DNA of 15,101 nt. Origin: Planctomycetota bacterium (GTDB lineage Bacteria; Planctomycetota; Planctomycetia; Isosphaerales; Isosphaeraceae). The position numbers and the translations under genes were made by a program. Every line of letters starts with the position of its first letter. The stretch's first letter is position 1. The stretch is taken from assembly GCA_021777685.1 (NCBI GenBank), contig JAJYDH010000095.1:1-15101 (forward strand). The letters run 5' to 3'. This document shows positions 1 through 6,863 of this stretch, piece by piece. The notes beneath the pieces were generated by a model. It worked only from the letters and a program-made list of their open reading frames with translations. It did not search any database and was not told the DNA's origin.

Positions 1-141
1 GTCCTCACGATCGTCTCGGCCCGGTTCCATCTGCCCATCGAGCCGTTGATGGCCCTCTGGGCGGCGGCCGGATCGTCGCGATGGGGACTGAACCCATCAC
101 TCGATCCCGAACCGACCGTTCATTCGCCCGAGGGGGAGTAA
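1..141 (+). CDS. C-terminal end of a membrane protein, possibly GT-C/ArnT-like glycosyltransferase (partial)
   Basis: The first plus-strand frame is open from base 1 to a TAA at 139-141, giving the last 46 residues of a protein that starts outside the window. The fragment begins with a hydrophobic stretch, VLTIVSARFHLPIEPLMALW, and ends in a short polar acidic tail. The pattern 'ARFHLPIEPLMALWAAAG' resembles the closing membrane segment of GT-C/ArnT-like glycosyltransferases, which often carry an R-[YF]-x-L-P-x-x-P loop before the last helix. That resemblance is the only evidence for function. The end overlaps the convergent minus-strand gene by 22 bases. It could also be a chance open frame, but length, hydrophobicity and motif favour a real gene end. 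Confidence 0.5.
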   Translation, partial: VLTIVSARFHLPIEPLMALWAAAGSSRWGLNPSLDPEPTVHSPEGE

Positions 142-449
142 TCCCAGTAATCGATATTGGCAGAGATCGCTTCCGCCTCCTCATCCTCGACGTAGCGTCC
201 TAATTGAACACGCGCGTCGTTGATCTTCCCGATCAGGGTTGGAGATAGGTAATCCTTCAATGCCTCAAGGAGGGCGAGCCGGCCCTTCTCGTCGGGAGGC
301 CCGCCATCCGAATCTCCGAAGAAACCGCCGATCTGATCGAGTGAGACGGCGAGGTTCTCGAGGATGCTCCATGCCGCCAGAAGATCGGGCTTGGAGACCT
401 TGACCGGCGCGGCCTCGCCCCGAGGATCGATCGTCGGAAGTCGGTTCAT
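120..449 (-). CDS. Small acidic protein, possible immunity partner of the upstream ART-like protein
   Basis: This 109-residue protein has no family I recognise. It is acidic, especially at the C-terminus (a VEDEEAEA run followed by YWDYSPSGE), and has no signal peptide or membrane helix, so it should be cytoplasmic and soluble; the middle (residues 22-75) looks helical. Its Shine-Dalgarno sequence (GGAG at 458-461, eight bases before ATG) abuts the stop codon of the upstream gene, so the two are probably translationally coupled. Acidic single-domain proteins just downstream of a toxin domain are often immunity proteins. That role is inferred from position and charge only. The 3' end overlaps the convergent partial gene at 1-141. 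Confidence 0.75.
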   Translation of the reverse strand: MNRLPTIDPRGEAAPVKVSKPDLLAAWSILENLAVSLDQIGGFFGDSDGGPPDEKGRLALLEALKDYLSPTLIGKINDARVQLGRYVEDEEAEAISANIDYWDYSPSGE

Positions 450-461
450 TCGAACGTCTCC

Positions 462-767
462 TTAAACGTTGTCGAATCCTTCAGGGTCGCGATCCTTCAA
501 GTCCACGTCGCCACGCAGGAAATATTCGGCCTTGCCCGTTAACGCATTCATCTGCTCTTCAACCTCGCCCTCCTCCGCATTGAATTCTATGTACGCATTG
601 CCTTTCCCCCGCTTGAGGCGATATCGAGCTTCCGCGTCGCGCGGGCTGTAGGGGGCTCCGTTCGCGTGCTCCACGAACACTTTGTTCTGATCTTGGGCCT
701 CGATTTCATCATCAATGAGGATCTTGTCCCTGCTGCTCTTGCGGGTGTAATGCCGCACGCGGATCAT
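462..767 (-). CDS. Small protein resembling the HYD1-type ADP-ribosyltransferase toxin domain
   Basis: The 101-residue product begins MIRVRHYT, followed by a short helix and a beta-like KVFVEHANG stretch. The middle has NAYIEFNAEEGEVEEQ and the end GKAEYFLRGDVDLKDRDP. This order (H-Y-T near the N-terminus, a central Y-[IV]-E-F strand, then an EY...G-x-[VI]-D-L ending) resembles the Tox-ART-HYD1 family of ADP-ribosyltransferase domains found at the C-termini of polymorphic toxins. H6/Y7 and D87 or D89 are the residues that would match. The start is the only ATG downstream of an in-frame stop at 783-785, so no delivery domain is fused. It has no signal peptide. The coupled downstream gene may neutralise it. 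The family call is from memory of the pattern and is moderate at best; that the gene is real is much surer. Confidence 0.7.
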   Translation of the reverse strand: MIRVRHYTRKSSRDKILIDDEIEAQDQNKVFVEHANGAPYSPRDAEARYRLKRGKGNAYIEFNAEEGEVEEQMNALTGKAEYFLRGDVDLKDRDPEGFDNV

Positions 768-880
768 TTTTCGGGACCCCAGTCAGGTCGTTCGAATCGG
801 GGAGCAACCCGTCTTCCGACTCGCGACATGGTTCGATTGTCCCGCGTGCGGGCGGATCGTTCAACGTCTACCATCCGGGC

Positions 881-1318
881 TCAGCCCCGGCTGCCGACGA
901 CGTCGAAGGTGTCGGGGTCGTAGGCTAGCTTCTCGTGGGGGGCCGGGGCGGGCCGATCCCTCTTCAGGATCTGCTGGGACGCCAGGACCGTCCCGCCGAT
1001 CACGCCGGAGACGCCCACCCAGGCGGCCGTCTTCCAGATCGTCTCGATGGGGGTGTCGACGACGTTGTAATCCCGCGTGGCCACCCAGGCGACCAGCATC
1101 GAGGCGATCGGCACCACGACCCCGACGCCGAAGGCGACCCCGGCCGGCGACCGCGACTCGTCCCGGGGCAGGGTCAGCCCCATCTCCAGGGCCTTCATCC
1201 GCTCGGCGTGCTCCCTCTCGCGGAGGAACCGGGCGTGCTTGAGGGCCAGGGCGGTCGGGACGATGATCATCGGGATCATCATCGCGACGATCGGGATCAG
1301 CAGGACATTCATCGGCAT
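881..1318 (-). CDS. Small three-helix membrane protein of unknown function
   Basis: This 145-residue protein has an N-terminal membrane helix (residues about 4-26) and a charged cytoplasmic-type segment KHARFLREREHAERMKALEMG (27-47). Two more helices follow (about 58-80 and 96-115) and then a hydrophilic tail. The 'ER-x-K-A-[LI]-E-x-G' segment after the first helix recurs in small bacterial membrane proteins of the DUF6249-like type, some of which sit next to sigma factors. No such neighbour is present here. The start has a good Shine-Dalgarno sequence (GGAGGGTCCG directly before ATG), which supports it over the longer overlapping frame that starts upstream. It is divergent from glycerol kinase, with 149 bases between the starts. 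Confidence 0.85.
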   Translation of the reverse strand: MPMNVLLIPIVAMMIPMIIVPTALALKHARFLREREHAERMKALEMGLTLPRDESRSPAGVAFGVGVVVPIASMLVAWVATRDYNVVDTPIETIWKTAAWVGVSGVIGGTVLASQQILKRDRPAPAPHEKLAYDPDTFDVVGSRG

Positions 1319-1467
1319 CGGACCCTCCGAGGTTCGGCCGCGACAGGTCGCGCGGCCCGGGATCGATCATAACAGTAACGCAAGATTCCGGCCGGCCGTC
1401 GCGGTAAGATGCCGGCTCTCTTCCTCTGGTTCTCTCCCATCCGACCCGACCGGAGCTTCCGAAGATC

Positions 1468-2973
1468 ATGGCACGCGACCACCTCTTGGCGATCGACCAG
1501 GGAACGACCAGCACTCGCGTCGTGGCCTACGATTCCCGGCTCCGGCCCGTCGGCCAGGCCCAGGCCGAGGTCTTGCCCACCTTCCCGAAGCCCGGCTGGG
1601 TCGAGCACGATCCGACGAAACTGGTCGATTCGGTCGGACCTCTGGTCACAGGAGCATTATCGGCGGCGAGGATCGGCGCGGATCGGGTCGCGGGGATCGG
1701 CCTGACGAATCAGCGGGAGACCACGGTCCTCTGGGACCGCGCCACCGGCCGGGGGGTCGGGCCGGCGATCGTCTGGCAGGACCGCCGGACGGCGCCGTTC
1801 TGCGAGAAGAACCGAGACCGTCGCGGCTGGATCGCCGGTCGGACCGGGCTGGTGCTCGACCCGTACTTCTCGGCCACCAAGATCGCCTGGCTGCTCGACC
1901 AGATCCCGGGGGCCAGGGACCGGGCCGAGGCCGGCGAGCTGGCGGCGGGCACGGTCGACAGCCTGCTGATCTGGCACCTGACCGGCGGATCTCGCCACGT
2001 CACCGACGCGACCAACGCCTCGCGGACCCTCCTGATGGACCTCCGGACGCTCGAATGGGCCGATGACCTCTGCTCGTTCTTCGACGTCCCCCGACAAATA
2101 TTGCCCGAGATCCTGCCGAGCGTCGGCGATTTCGGCAAGACGCGAGGGCTGGGCTATTTGCCCGACGGCCTGCCGATCCGGGGCGTCGCGGGCGACCAGC
2201 AGGCGTCGCTGGTCGGGCAGGGGTGCCTGGAGGCGGGGCAGGCCAAGTGCACCTACGGGACCGGCGCGTTCCTCCTGGTCCACACCGGGGGCGAGGTCGT
2301 CCCCTCGACCCGGGGCCTCATCACGACCCTGGCCGCGAGCCTCGACGCCGGCTCGCCTCAGTATGCGCTGGAGGGGAGCGTCTTCATCGCCGGCGCGGCG
2401 GTCCAGTGGTTCCGCGATGGCCTGAAGGCCGTCGGCGCCGCCCCCGAGGTCGACCGGCTCTCGGAGTCGGCCGACCCCGACTCGGGCGTCCTCTTCGTCC
2501 CCGCGCTGACCGGCCTGGGTGCCCCTTACTGGGAGCCGGAGGCCCGGGGGACGATCTTCGGCCTGACCCGGGCGACCTCCGTGGCCGACCTCGCCCGCGC
2601 CACGCTGGAAGGCGTGGCGTTCCAGATCCTCGACCTGATCGACGCGATGAACGCCGACCTGCCCGTCCCCTTGCGCGACCTCCGGGTCGACGGCGGGATG
2701 GCCAAATCGGACCCATTCCTCCAGTTCCAGGCCGACCTGCTCGGCCTGCCGCTCCAGAGGAGCCCCCAGCCCGAGTCGACCGCGCTGGGGGCCGCGCTCC
2801 TGGCCGGCCTCGGGGTGGGCCTCTGGCCCGATCCGGCCTCCGCCGCCGCGCTGCTCCAGGAAGGAGGCCAGGTCTTCACCCCCCGGGAGGACGAAGCCTG
2901 GCGAGGCGCCGCCCTCGGCCGATGGCGGCGGGCCGTCGAGAGCGTCCGGGGCCATTATCGAGAATCGCGGTGA
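1468..2973 (+). CDS. glpK: Glycerol kinase
   Basis: Glycerol kinase phosphorylates glycerol to sn-glycerol 3-phosphate with ATP in the cytoplasm. The 501 residues match the usual length of about 500 for this FGGY-family enzyme. Visible landmarks are the N-terminal phosphate-binding loop DQGTTSTR (10-17), the glycerol-binding TNQRETT segment with R83 and E84, the DPYFSATKI segment with Y133, the catalytic Asp in GVAGDQQASL (D243), the YGTGAF nucleotide-site segment, and the C-terminal FGGY signature VDGGMAKSDPFLQFQADLLG. The GGKGGTR-type loop that binds fructose 1,6-bisphosphate in the E. coli enzyme is missing between DFG and GDQQ, so this allosteric inhibition is probably absent. No glpF, glpD or regulator lies beside it; it appears to be a single-gene unit, convergent with the DUF1080 gene downstream. 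Confidence 0.97.
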   Translation: MARDHLLAIDQGTTSTRVVAYDSRLRPVGQAQAEVLPTFPKPGWVEHDPTKLVDSVGPLVTGALSAARIGADRVAGIGLTNQRETTVLWDRATGRGVGPAIVWQDRRTAPFCEKNRDRRGWIAGRTGLVLDPYFSATKIAWLLDQIPGARDRAEAGELAAGTVDSLLIWHLTGGSRHVTDATNASRTLLMDLRTLEWADDLCSFFDVPRQILPEILPSVGDFGKTRGLGYLPDGLPIRGVAGDQQASLVGQGCLEAGQAKCTYGTGAFLLVHTGGEVVPSTRGLITTLAASLDAGSPQYALEGSVFIAGAAVQWFRDGLKAVGAAPEVDRLSESADPDSGVLFVPALTGLGAPYWEPEARGTIFGLTRATSVADLARATLEGVAFQILDLIDAMNADLPVPLRDLRVDGGMAKSDPFLQFQADLLGLPLQRSPQPESTALGAALLAGLGVGLWPDPASAAALLQEGGQVFTPREDEAWRGAALGRWRRAVESVRGHYRESR

Positions 2974-3031
2974 TCCCACCGCACCCGGTCTGATCGGGCA
3001 GCGCCTCGGTCGAGCCCCCCCGCTCCGAACC

Positions 3032-3637
3032 TTACTTGATCTGGATGTGGCGATATTCCATCTGGCCTCGGTCCCCTTCGAGCCCGATGGGGCCGGTCTC
3101 CGGGAGCTTGAACTCGGCCTCCAGGACCTCGCCGTTGCAGGTGCAGCGGGCCACGCCCCCCTTGACCACGACCTCGATCTGATTCCAGTCCCGCGGCCTG
3201 TACTTCTTCAGATCCTTGTAGGGGCCCGCCACGGGATAGTCGCGGCACTGGAGCTGAGGCTTGCGGATGAAGATGCCGCTGTCGGCATTGACGCTGGCGC
3301 GGAATTCGAGCCTGAGCGTGAAGTCCCCGGGGAACTCCTCCACGGTGTAGAGCGACGAGATGAGCCGCTCCCGGCCCCTGGGAAAGTTGACGGTGAGGAT
3401 GCCATCGCGGGCCGAGTACCGCCCCGCGTCGCTCGACTCGGCCTTGCCGTCGAACTTCTCGACGACCTCGCCGGCCCTGGGGGAGTCGCGGTCCGTCCTG
3501 GCCCGGAAGCACCAGCCGGTGAGGTCCCGGCCGTTGAACAGGCTCCTGAAGCCGGGGTCCGGCTGCCAGTCGTCGGCATGGGCGGCGCCCGCGAGCGAGG
3601 CCGCCAGGAGGGCGGCGAGGGAGAGTCGCATCTTCAT
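3032..3637 (-). CDS. Secreted DUF1080 protein (3-keto-disaccharide hydrolase-type, concanavalin-like)
   Basis: This 201-residue protein starts with a signal peptide (MKMRLSLAALLAASLAGAAHA), so it is exported. The mature part is one DUF1080 domain of the concanavalin-like/LamG fold: GFRSLFNGRDLTGW, then a DG-x-LTVN strand, LRLEFRA, ADSGIFIRKPQLQCRDYP, GPYKDLKKYRPRDWN, IEVVVKGG, and the closing GPIGLEGDRGQMEYRHIQIK. These are the family's conserved landmarks. Members act as 3-keto-glycoside hydrolases or bind sugars, and planctomycetes carry many. The ATG at 3637 is chosen over the open frame reaching to 3856 because it puts the signal peptide first and has AGGA nine bases upstream. The gene stands alone: convergent with glpK and divergent from the UbiA-family gene, with 292 bases between. 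Confidence 0.95.
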   Translation of the reverse strand: MKMRLSLAALLAASLAGAAHADDWQPDPGFRSLFNGRDLTGWCFRARTDRDSPRAGEVVEKFDGKAESSDAGRYSARDGILTVNFPRGRERLISSLYTVEEFPGDFTLRLEFRASVNADSGIFIRKPQLQCRDYPVAGPYKDLKKYRPRDWNQIEVVVKGGVARCTCNGEVLEAEFKLPETGPIGLEGDRGQMEYRHIQIK

Positions 3638-3850
3638 GGATGTTTTCCTGGGGGACCTGTCCGGGGCCAATCGACGAGACGAGACCTGGACCCGCCCGAT
3701 GATCCCCGCTCGATCGCGCGGGGACAAGGGGCGGCCTCCCAGGTGAGGACGGTCCTTCGCGCGGGCCCGGCTCCCGGAAGCCGCGCCACCCCCCGTTTCG
3801 CCGATCCGTGCCGATGATCCTCGTGGCCTGGCCGCTCCGTCGATTGGTGT

Positions 3851-3878
3851 TTGCAAAACTTTACGTCTCTGCTACATT
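3851..3878 (+). promoter_or_regulatory. Candidate sigma70-type promoter for the UbiA-family gene
   Basis: TTGCAA (3851-3856) and TACATT (3873-3878) are separated by 16 bases, each matching four of six consensus positions. They lie in a short A+T-rich patch inside an otherwise G+C-rich spacer. A transcript would start about 45 bases before the ATG at 3930, and the direction suits the UbiA-family operon. This is consensus matching only. Confidence 0.35.
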
Positions 3879-3929
3879 CCCGCTCCTCACCGACCCACGC
3901 GTATCTCCCCCCCGGAAAGCAACGGTCCC

Positions 3930-4865
3930 ATGAGCCAGATCGCCGGAAACATGGATGCCCGGTCCGAAGTCAACCTGGACGACTCGACGACTCGGAGGCT
4001 GGGCGACCTCGTCGCGGTCCTCCGCCCGAGTCAGTGGGCGAAGAATGTGTTCGTCCTGGTGCCGGTGCTGTTCAGCGAGAAGGCGTTCTACCGGGACGAG
4101 CTCCTTCGATCGGTGATCGCGACGGCCTGCTTCTGCCTGCTCTCCAGCGTCGTGTACATCACGAACGACCTGATCGACCGCCCGGCCGACCGGTCACATC
4201 CCCGGAAGCGGCGGAGGCCGATCGCCAGCGGCCGGGTCGGCGCCGGGACGGCGGTCGGCCTGGCGGTGGCGCTGGTCCTGGTGTCGACCGGGGTCGGGTC
4301 CTTGTCGCTCCCTCGGCCCTTCCTCGGGTTCGCCCTGGCCTACCTCGTCAACAGCATGGCCTATTGCTTCTGGCTCAAGAACGAGGTGATCCTCGACGTC
4401 ATCGTCATCTCGCTCGGGTTCGTCCTCCGGCTCCTGGCCGGTTGCGCGGCGATCGGGGTCGAGCCCTCCTCCTGGATCATCGTCTGTGGCTTCAACCTGG
4501 CCCTGGTCCTCGGGTTCGGCAAGCGGAGGTCGGAGCTGAACGTGGTCGACGACCCGGGCGGCTTCCGCCGCGTCCTGCTCAAATACACGCCTTCGAAGTG
4601 CGACATCCTGCTCGCCAGCTCCACCGCCGTCTGTCTGGTCTCCTACGCGCTCTACACCGTCTCGCCCGAGACGATCGCCCTGCACAGGACCAGCTCGCTG
4701 GTCTACACGACGCCGATCGTCGCCTATGGCCTCTACCGCTACCTGTTCAAGGTCCTGGAGGGGGCCGGCGACGGGCCCTCGGAGATCCTGGCCGGCGACC
4801 CGGTCTTCCTCGTGACCATCCTGGCGTGGGTCCTCGCGGTCGTTGGCATCCTCGCGGCCCGTTGA
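3930..4865 (+). CDS. UbiA-family prenyltransferase, decaprenyl-phosphate phosphoribosyltransferase-like
   Basis: This is a 311-residue polytopic protein with about eight or nine membrane helices. It carries the UbiA Asp-rich motif NDLIDRPADRSHPRKRRRPIASG (79-101). It also has the subgroup opening RPSQWAKNVFVLVPVLFS (32-49), typical of enzymes annotated as decaprenyl-phosphate phosphoribosyltransferase (mycobacterial Rv3806c type). Those enzymes transfer 5-phosphoribose from PRPP to a polyprenyl phosphate at the inner membrane, giving the precursor of lipid-linked arabinofuranose. A second loop, VVDDPGGFRRVLLKYT, fits the second conserved region. In a planctomycete the product could feed arabinose- or ribose-containing surface glycans; that is inference. 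The next gene, 46 bases downstream on the same strand, is a polytopic membrane protein that could use the lipid-linked sugar. No epimerase (DprE1/E2) is visible. Confidence 0.9.
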   Translation: MSQIAGNMDARSEVNLDDSTTRRLGDLVAVLRPSQWAKNVFVLVPVLFSEKAFYRDELLRSVIATACFCLLSSVVYITNDLIDRPADRSHPRKRRRPIASGRVGAGTAVGLAVALVLVSTGVGSLSLPRPFLGFALAYLVNSMAYCFWLKNEVILDVIVISLGFVLRLLAGCAAIGVEPSSWIIVCGFNLALVLGFGKRRSELNVVDDPGGFRRVLLKYTPSKCDILLASSTAVCLVSYALYTVSPETIALHRTSSLVYTTPIVAYGLYRYLFKVLEGAGDGPSEILAGDPVFLVTILAWVLAVVGILAAR

Positions 4866-4911
4866 ACCGACGGCGTCCCGTCGACCGGAATTCTCACCTG
4901 GAGTGGCAACG

Positions 4912-6132
4912 ATGGGGATGATCCGAGGGATCGGACTGCTGGCGGCCTACGCCGTCGGCGCGGTGTTCGTGACGGCCTGCTGGACCGAGTACGCGGGCAC
5001 GGAAACCTTCGACAACAGGTACAGCAGCATCGTCGCCATCTCGGACGGCACCGCCCCGATCCCCTTCGTCCGGCGGAGGCTGGTCTTCGACGTCGCCCGG
5101 GCCGTGGTGAAGCTCGTGCCCGACGCCGCCTGGCGCGCCGTCGAGGGCTCGCCGCCGGTCAAGGACCTCGCGCGTCGATTCGATTGGCCGGAGGCCGACC
5201 TCCCCATCCTGCTGACGACGACGGCCTTGATCGCGCTCTCGGTGTTCGGGTTCATGCTCGTCGCCCGGGCGACCGTCGCCCGGCTCTACCGGACGCCCCC
5301 GTGGCTCCCGGGCCTCGCGGGGCTGGTCCTGGGGCTGATGCTGATGGGGGGCGGGGGCGACCGCCACTACCAGTGGTATCCCTACGACTTCCCGAATGCG
5401 TTCGTCACCTCGCTCACCCTGGCCGGGTTCCTCGCCGGGAGTCCCTGGGCGTACCTCAGCTTCGCGGCGGCGTGCTACAGCAAGGAGACGGCGTTCACGC
5501 TGATCCTCGCCCGCTGGCTGCTCCTGCAAGACCGCCGGGCCTGGCGGGCCTACGTGCCGCTGGCCGTCATGGCGGCCTTCTTCGTGCTGGTCCAGTTCCG
5601 GCTCCGGATGCTGTATCACAGCGTCGACGGCGAGGGGTTCTGGATGTTCAAGCGGAACATGGGGATGCTCGCCAAGTTCGTGCTCTTCCAGTCGTGGGTC
5701 CTGATCGCCTGGGGCGTCTGCCTGGTCCGGATCGGCAAGGCCTGGGGCCAGTTCCCCCGGCAGCTCCGGCGACTCTCCGCGATCCCGCTCCTGCTCGTCT
5801 CGGCGGGCGTCTTCAAGGGCTGGCTCGAAGAACACCGTCAATATGCCGAGTGCCTGCTCATCTTCGGGCCGATGCTCCTCCAGTGGGCCCTGATCGAGCT
5901 GGGGCTCGGCCGCTGGATGGAGCCGAGAGACGCCGGGCCGGTCGACCGCGAGTCGTCCCGAGGCATGGAGCCCGGGGCCGACGGGCGCGAGATTCGGGTC
6001 GATCAAGACTCGTCGTCGCCGGTGGCTTCCGAGCCGGCCGGGGCGACAGAGAGCCGAGGGTCCCATCACCACCGGCCCCTTGCCGACCATGCCGCCGTCG
6101 GGCCAGAATCGACCGATCGCCACTTCGCGTGA
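4912..6132 (+). CDS. Polytopic membrane protein, possibly a GT-C-like glycosyltransferase
   Basis: This 406-residue protein has about eight or nine hydrophobic segments (near 4-22, 97-118, 131-147, 162-182, 184-204, 213-230, 255-274, 288-303 and 312-334). A hydrophilic tail of about 70 residues, rich in Asp, Glu, Ser and Arg, follows. A large polar loop lies between the first two helices (23-96), as in GT-C enzymes. The CYSKETAFTL segment (188-197) recalls the 'K-E-[ST]' helix found in many GT-C mannosyltransferase-like proteins. I see no convincing catalytic Asp/Glu pair in the first loop, so activity is uncertain. The ATG at 4912 is preferred over an upstream in-frame ATG at 4843 because GGAG precedes it by eight bases and the 4843 start would overlap the upstream gene. 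Its position after the UbiA-family gene suggests a role in lipid-linked sugar use or export. Confidence 0.82.
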   Translation: MGMIRGIGLLAAYAVGAVFVTACWTEYAGTETFDNRYSSIVAISDGTAPIPFVRRRLVFDVARAVVKLVPDAAWRAVEGSPPVKDLARRFDWPEADLPILLTTTALIALSVFGFMLVARATVARLYRTPPWLPGLAGLVLGLMLMGGGGDRHYQWYPYDFPNAFVTSLTLAGFLAGSPWAYLSFAAACYSKETAFTLILARWLLLQDRRAWRAYVPLAVMAAFFVLVQFRLRMLYHSVDGEGFWMFKRNMGMLAKFVLFQSWVLIAWGVCLVRIGKAWGQFPRQLRRLSAIPLLLVSAGVFKGWLEEHRQYAECLLIFGPMLLQWALIELGLGRWMEPRDAGPVDRESSRGMEPGADGREIRVDQDSSSPVASEPAGATESRGSHHHRPLADHAAVGPESTDRHFA

Positions 6133-6142
6133 GACGCCGCTC

Positions 6143-6832
6143 ATGCTGGACAAGGGTTCGGCCATCGTCCTCGGCCCGCTCGTCCTGACGCTGGCGGCCG
6201 CGCTCCAGGCCGGCGTCGGCGACGACACCCCGTATCCGGGCTGCGCGAAGATCTTCGACGGCCGGAGCTTCCGGGGCTGGGAGGCGGACCCGTCGACCTG
6301 GAGCATCGTCGACGGCTCGATGAGGGGCGTCGGCGGCGGTTCCCGGCTCGCGTACACGGCCGCCGATCACGGGAGCTTCCGCCTGATCTTCACGGCCCGG
6401 ATGGCGCCCGTCAACGGCGACCACCTCGGCGTCCTCTTCTGGGGAGATCGCCCGAAAGACCTCGCCAGACCCAAGATCGACAACGCCGGCTGGATTCAAT
6501 TCATGCCGCCGTTCGGGGGGATGTGGGACTATCACCCGCCGAAGCACCGCAACCTGCCCCACGAGACGCTCGCCAGGGGCTCCAGGGACTCCGCCCGCTG
6601 GAGCACGACCGAACTCCTCTGCAACCTGGAAAAGGGCACGATGCGGGCCGCGGTGGACGGGGTCGAGATCGTCCGCTACGCCCACCCCACGCCCGGCGAA
6701 CGCCAGGACCCCGAACGCCGGATCATCCCCGGCCCGATCGGCATGTTCCGCCACGGCGGGGGGGCGTCCGAATACAAGGAGATCTACCTGGAGGACGACC
6801 CGAAGGAGGACAGGCTGATCACCGTCCGGTGA
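6143..6832 (+). CDS. Secreted DUF1080-like protein (divergent second copy)
   Basis: The 229-residue product opens with a hydrophobic signal-like segment (MLDKGSAIVLGPLVLTLAAA). A DUF1080/concanavalin-like domain follows: CAKIFDGRSFRGWEADPSTWSIVDGSM, RLIFTARM, NGDHLGVLFWGDRP, AAVDGVEIVRY, and closing IPGPIGMFRHGGGASEYKEIYLED. The order of strands (FDGRSFRGW start, GxIGMxxHG near the end) matches the family, but the middle differs: the usual ADSGIFIR-QLQCRDYP region is replaced by GDHLGVLFW and an insert MPPFGGMWDYHPPKHRN. It is thus only a distant paralog of the copy at 3032-3637. The start at 6143, ten bases after the upstream stop, is preferred over 6080, which would overlap the membrane-protein gene and bury the signal segment. 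It probably belongs to the same operon. Confidence 0.87.
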   Translation: MLDKGSAIVLGPLVLTLAAALQAGVGDDTPYPGCAKIFDGRSFRGWEADPSTWSIVDGSMRGVGGGSRLAYTAADHGSFRLIFTARMAPVNGDHLGVLFWGDRPKDLARPKIDNAGWIQFMPPFGGMWDYHPPKHRNLPHETLARGSRDSARWSTTELLCNLEKGTMRAAVDGVEIVRYAHPTPGERQDPERRIIPGPIGMFRHGGGASEYKEIYLEDDPKEDRLITVR

Positions 6833-6836
6833 CGGC

Positions 6837-6857
6837 GGGCCGGGTCGAGCCCGGCCC
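6837..6857. terminator. Hairpin between convergent genes, possible bidirectional terminator
   Basis: GGGCCGGG (6837-6844) and CCCGGCCC (6850-6857) form a perfect 8-bp G+C stem with a TCGAG loop. It lies within the 31 bases between two convergent stop codons. There is no T-tract on either side, so intrinsic termination is plausible but unproven. Confidence 0.5.
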
Positions 6858-6863
6858 TCGGCG

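Noticed and set aside
861..1514. A 217-codon minus-strand frame overlapping the small membrane protein in another phase
   Set aside because: Product is Arg/Asp/Pro low complexity, while the 881-1318 frame gives three membrane helices and has a strong Shine-Dalgarno sequence.
1657..2979. A 440-codon minus-strand frame antisense to glpK
   Set aside because: glpK is certain on the plus strand; the antisense frame is compositional.
4894..6357. A 487-codon minus-strand frame antisense to the polytopic membrane protein
   Set aside because: Arg/Pro/Glu-rich shadow with no motifs; the plus-strand frame has regular membrane helices and a good start.
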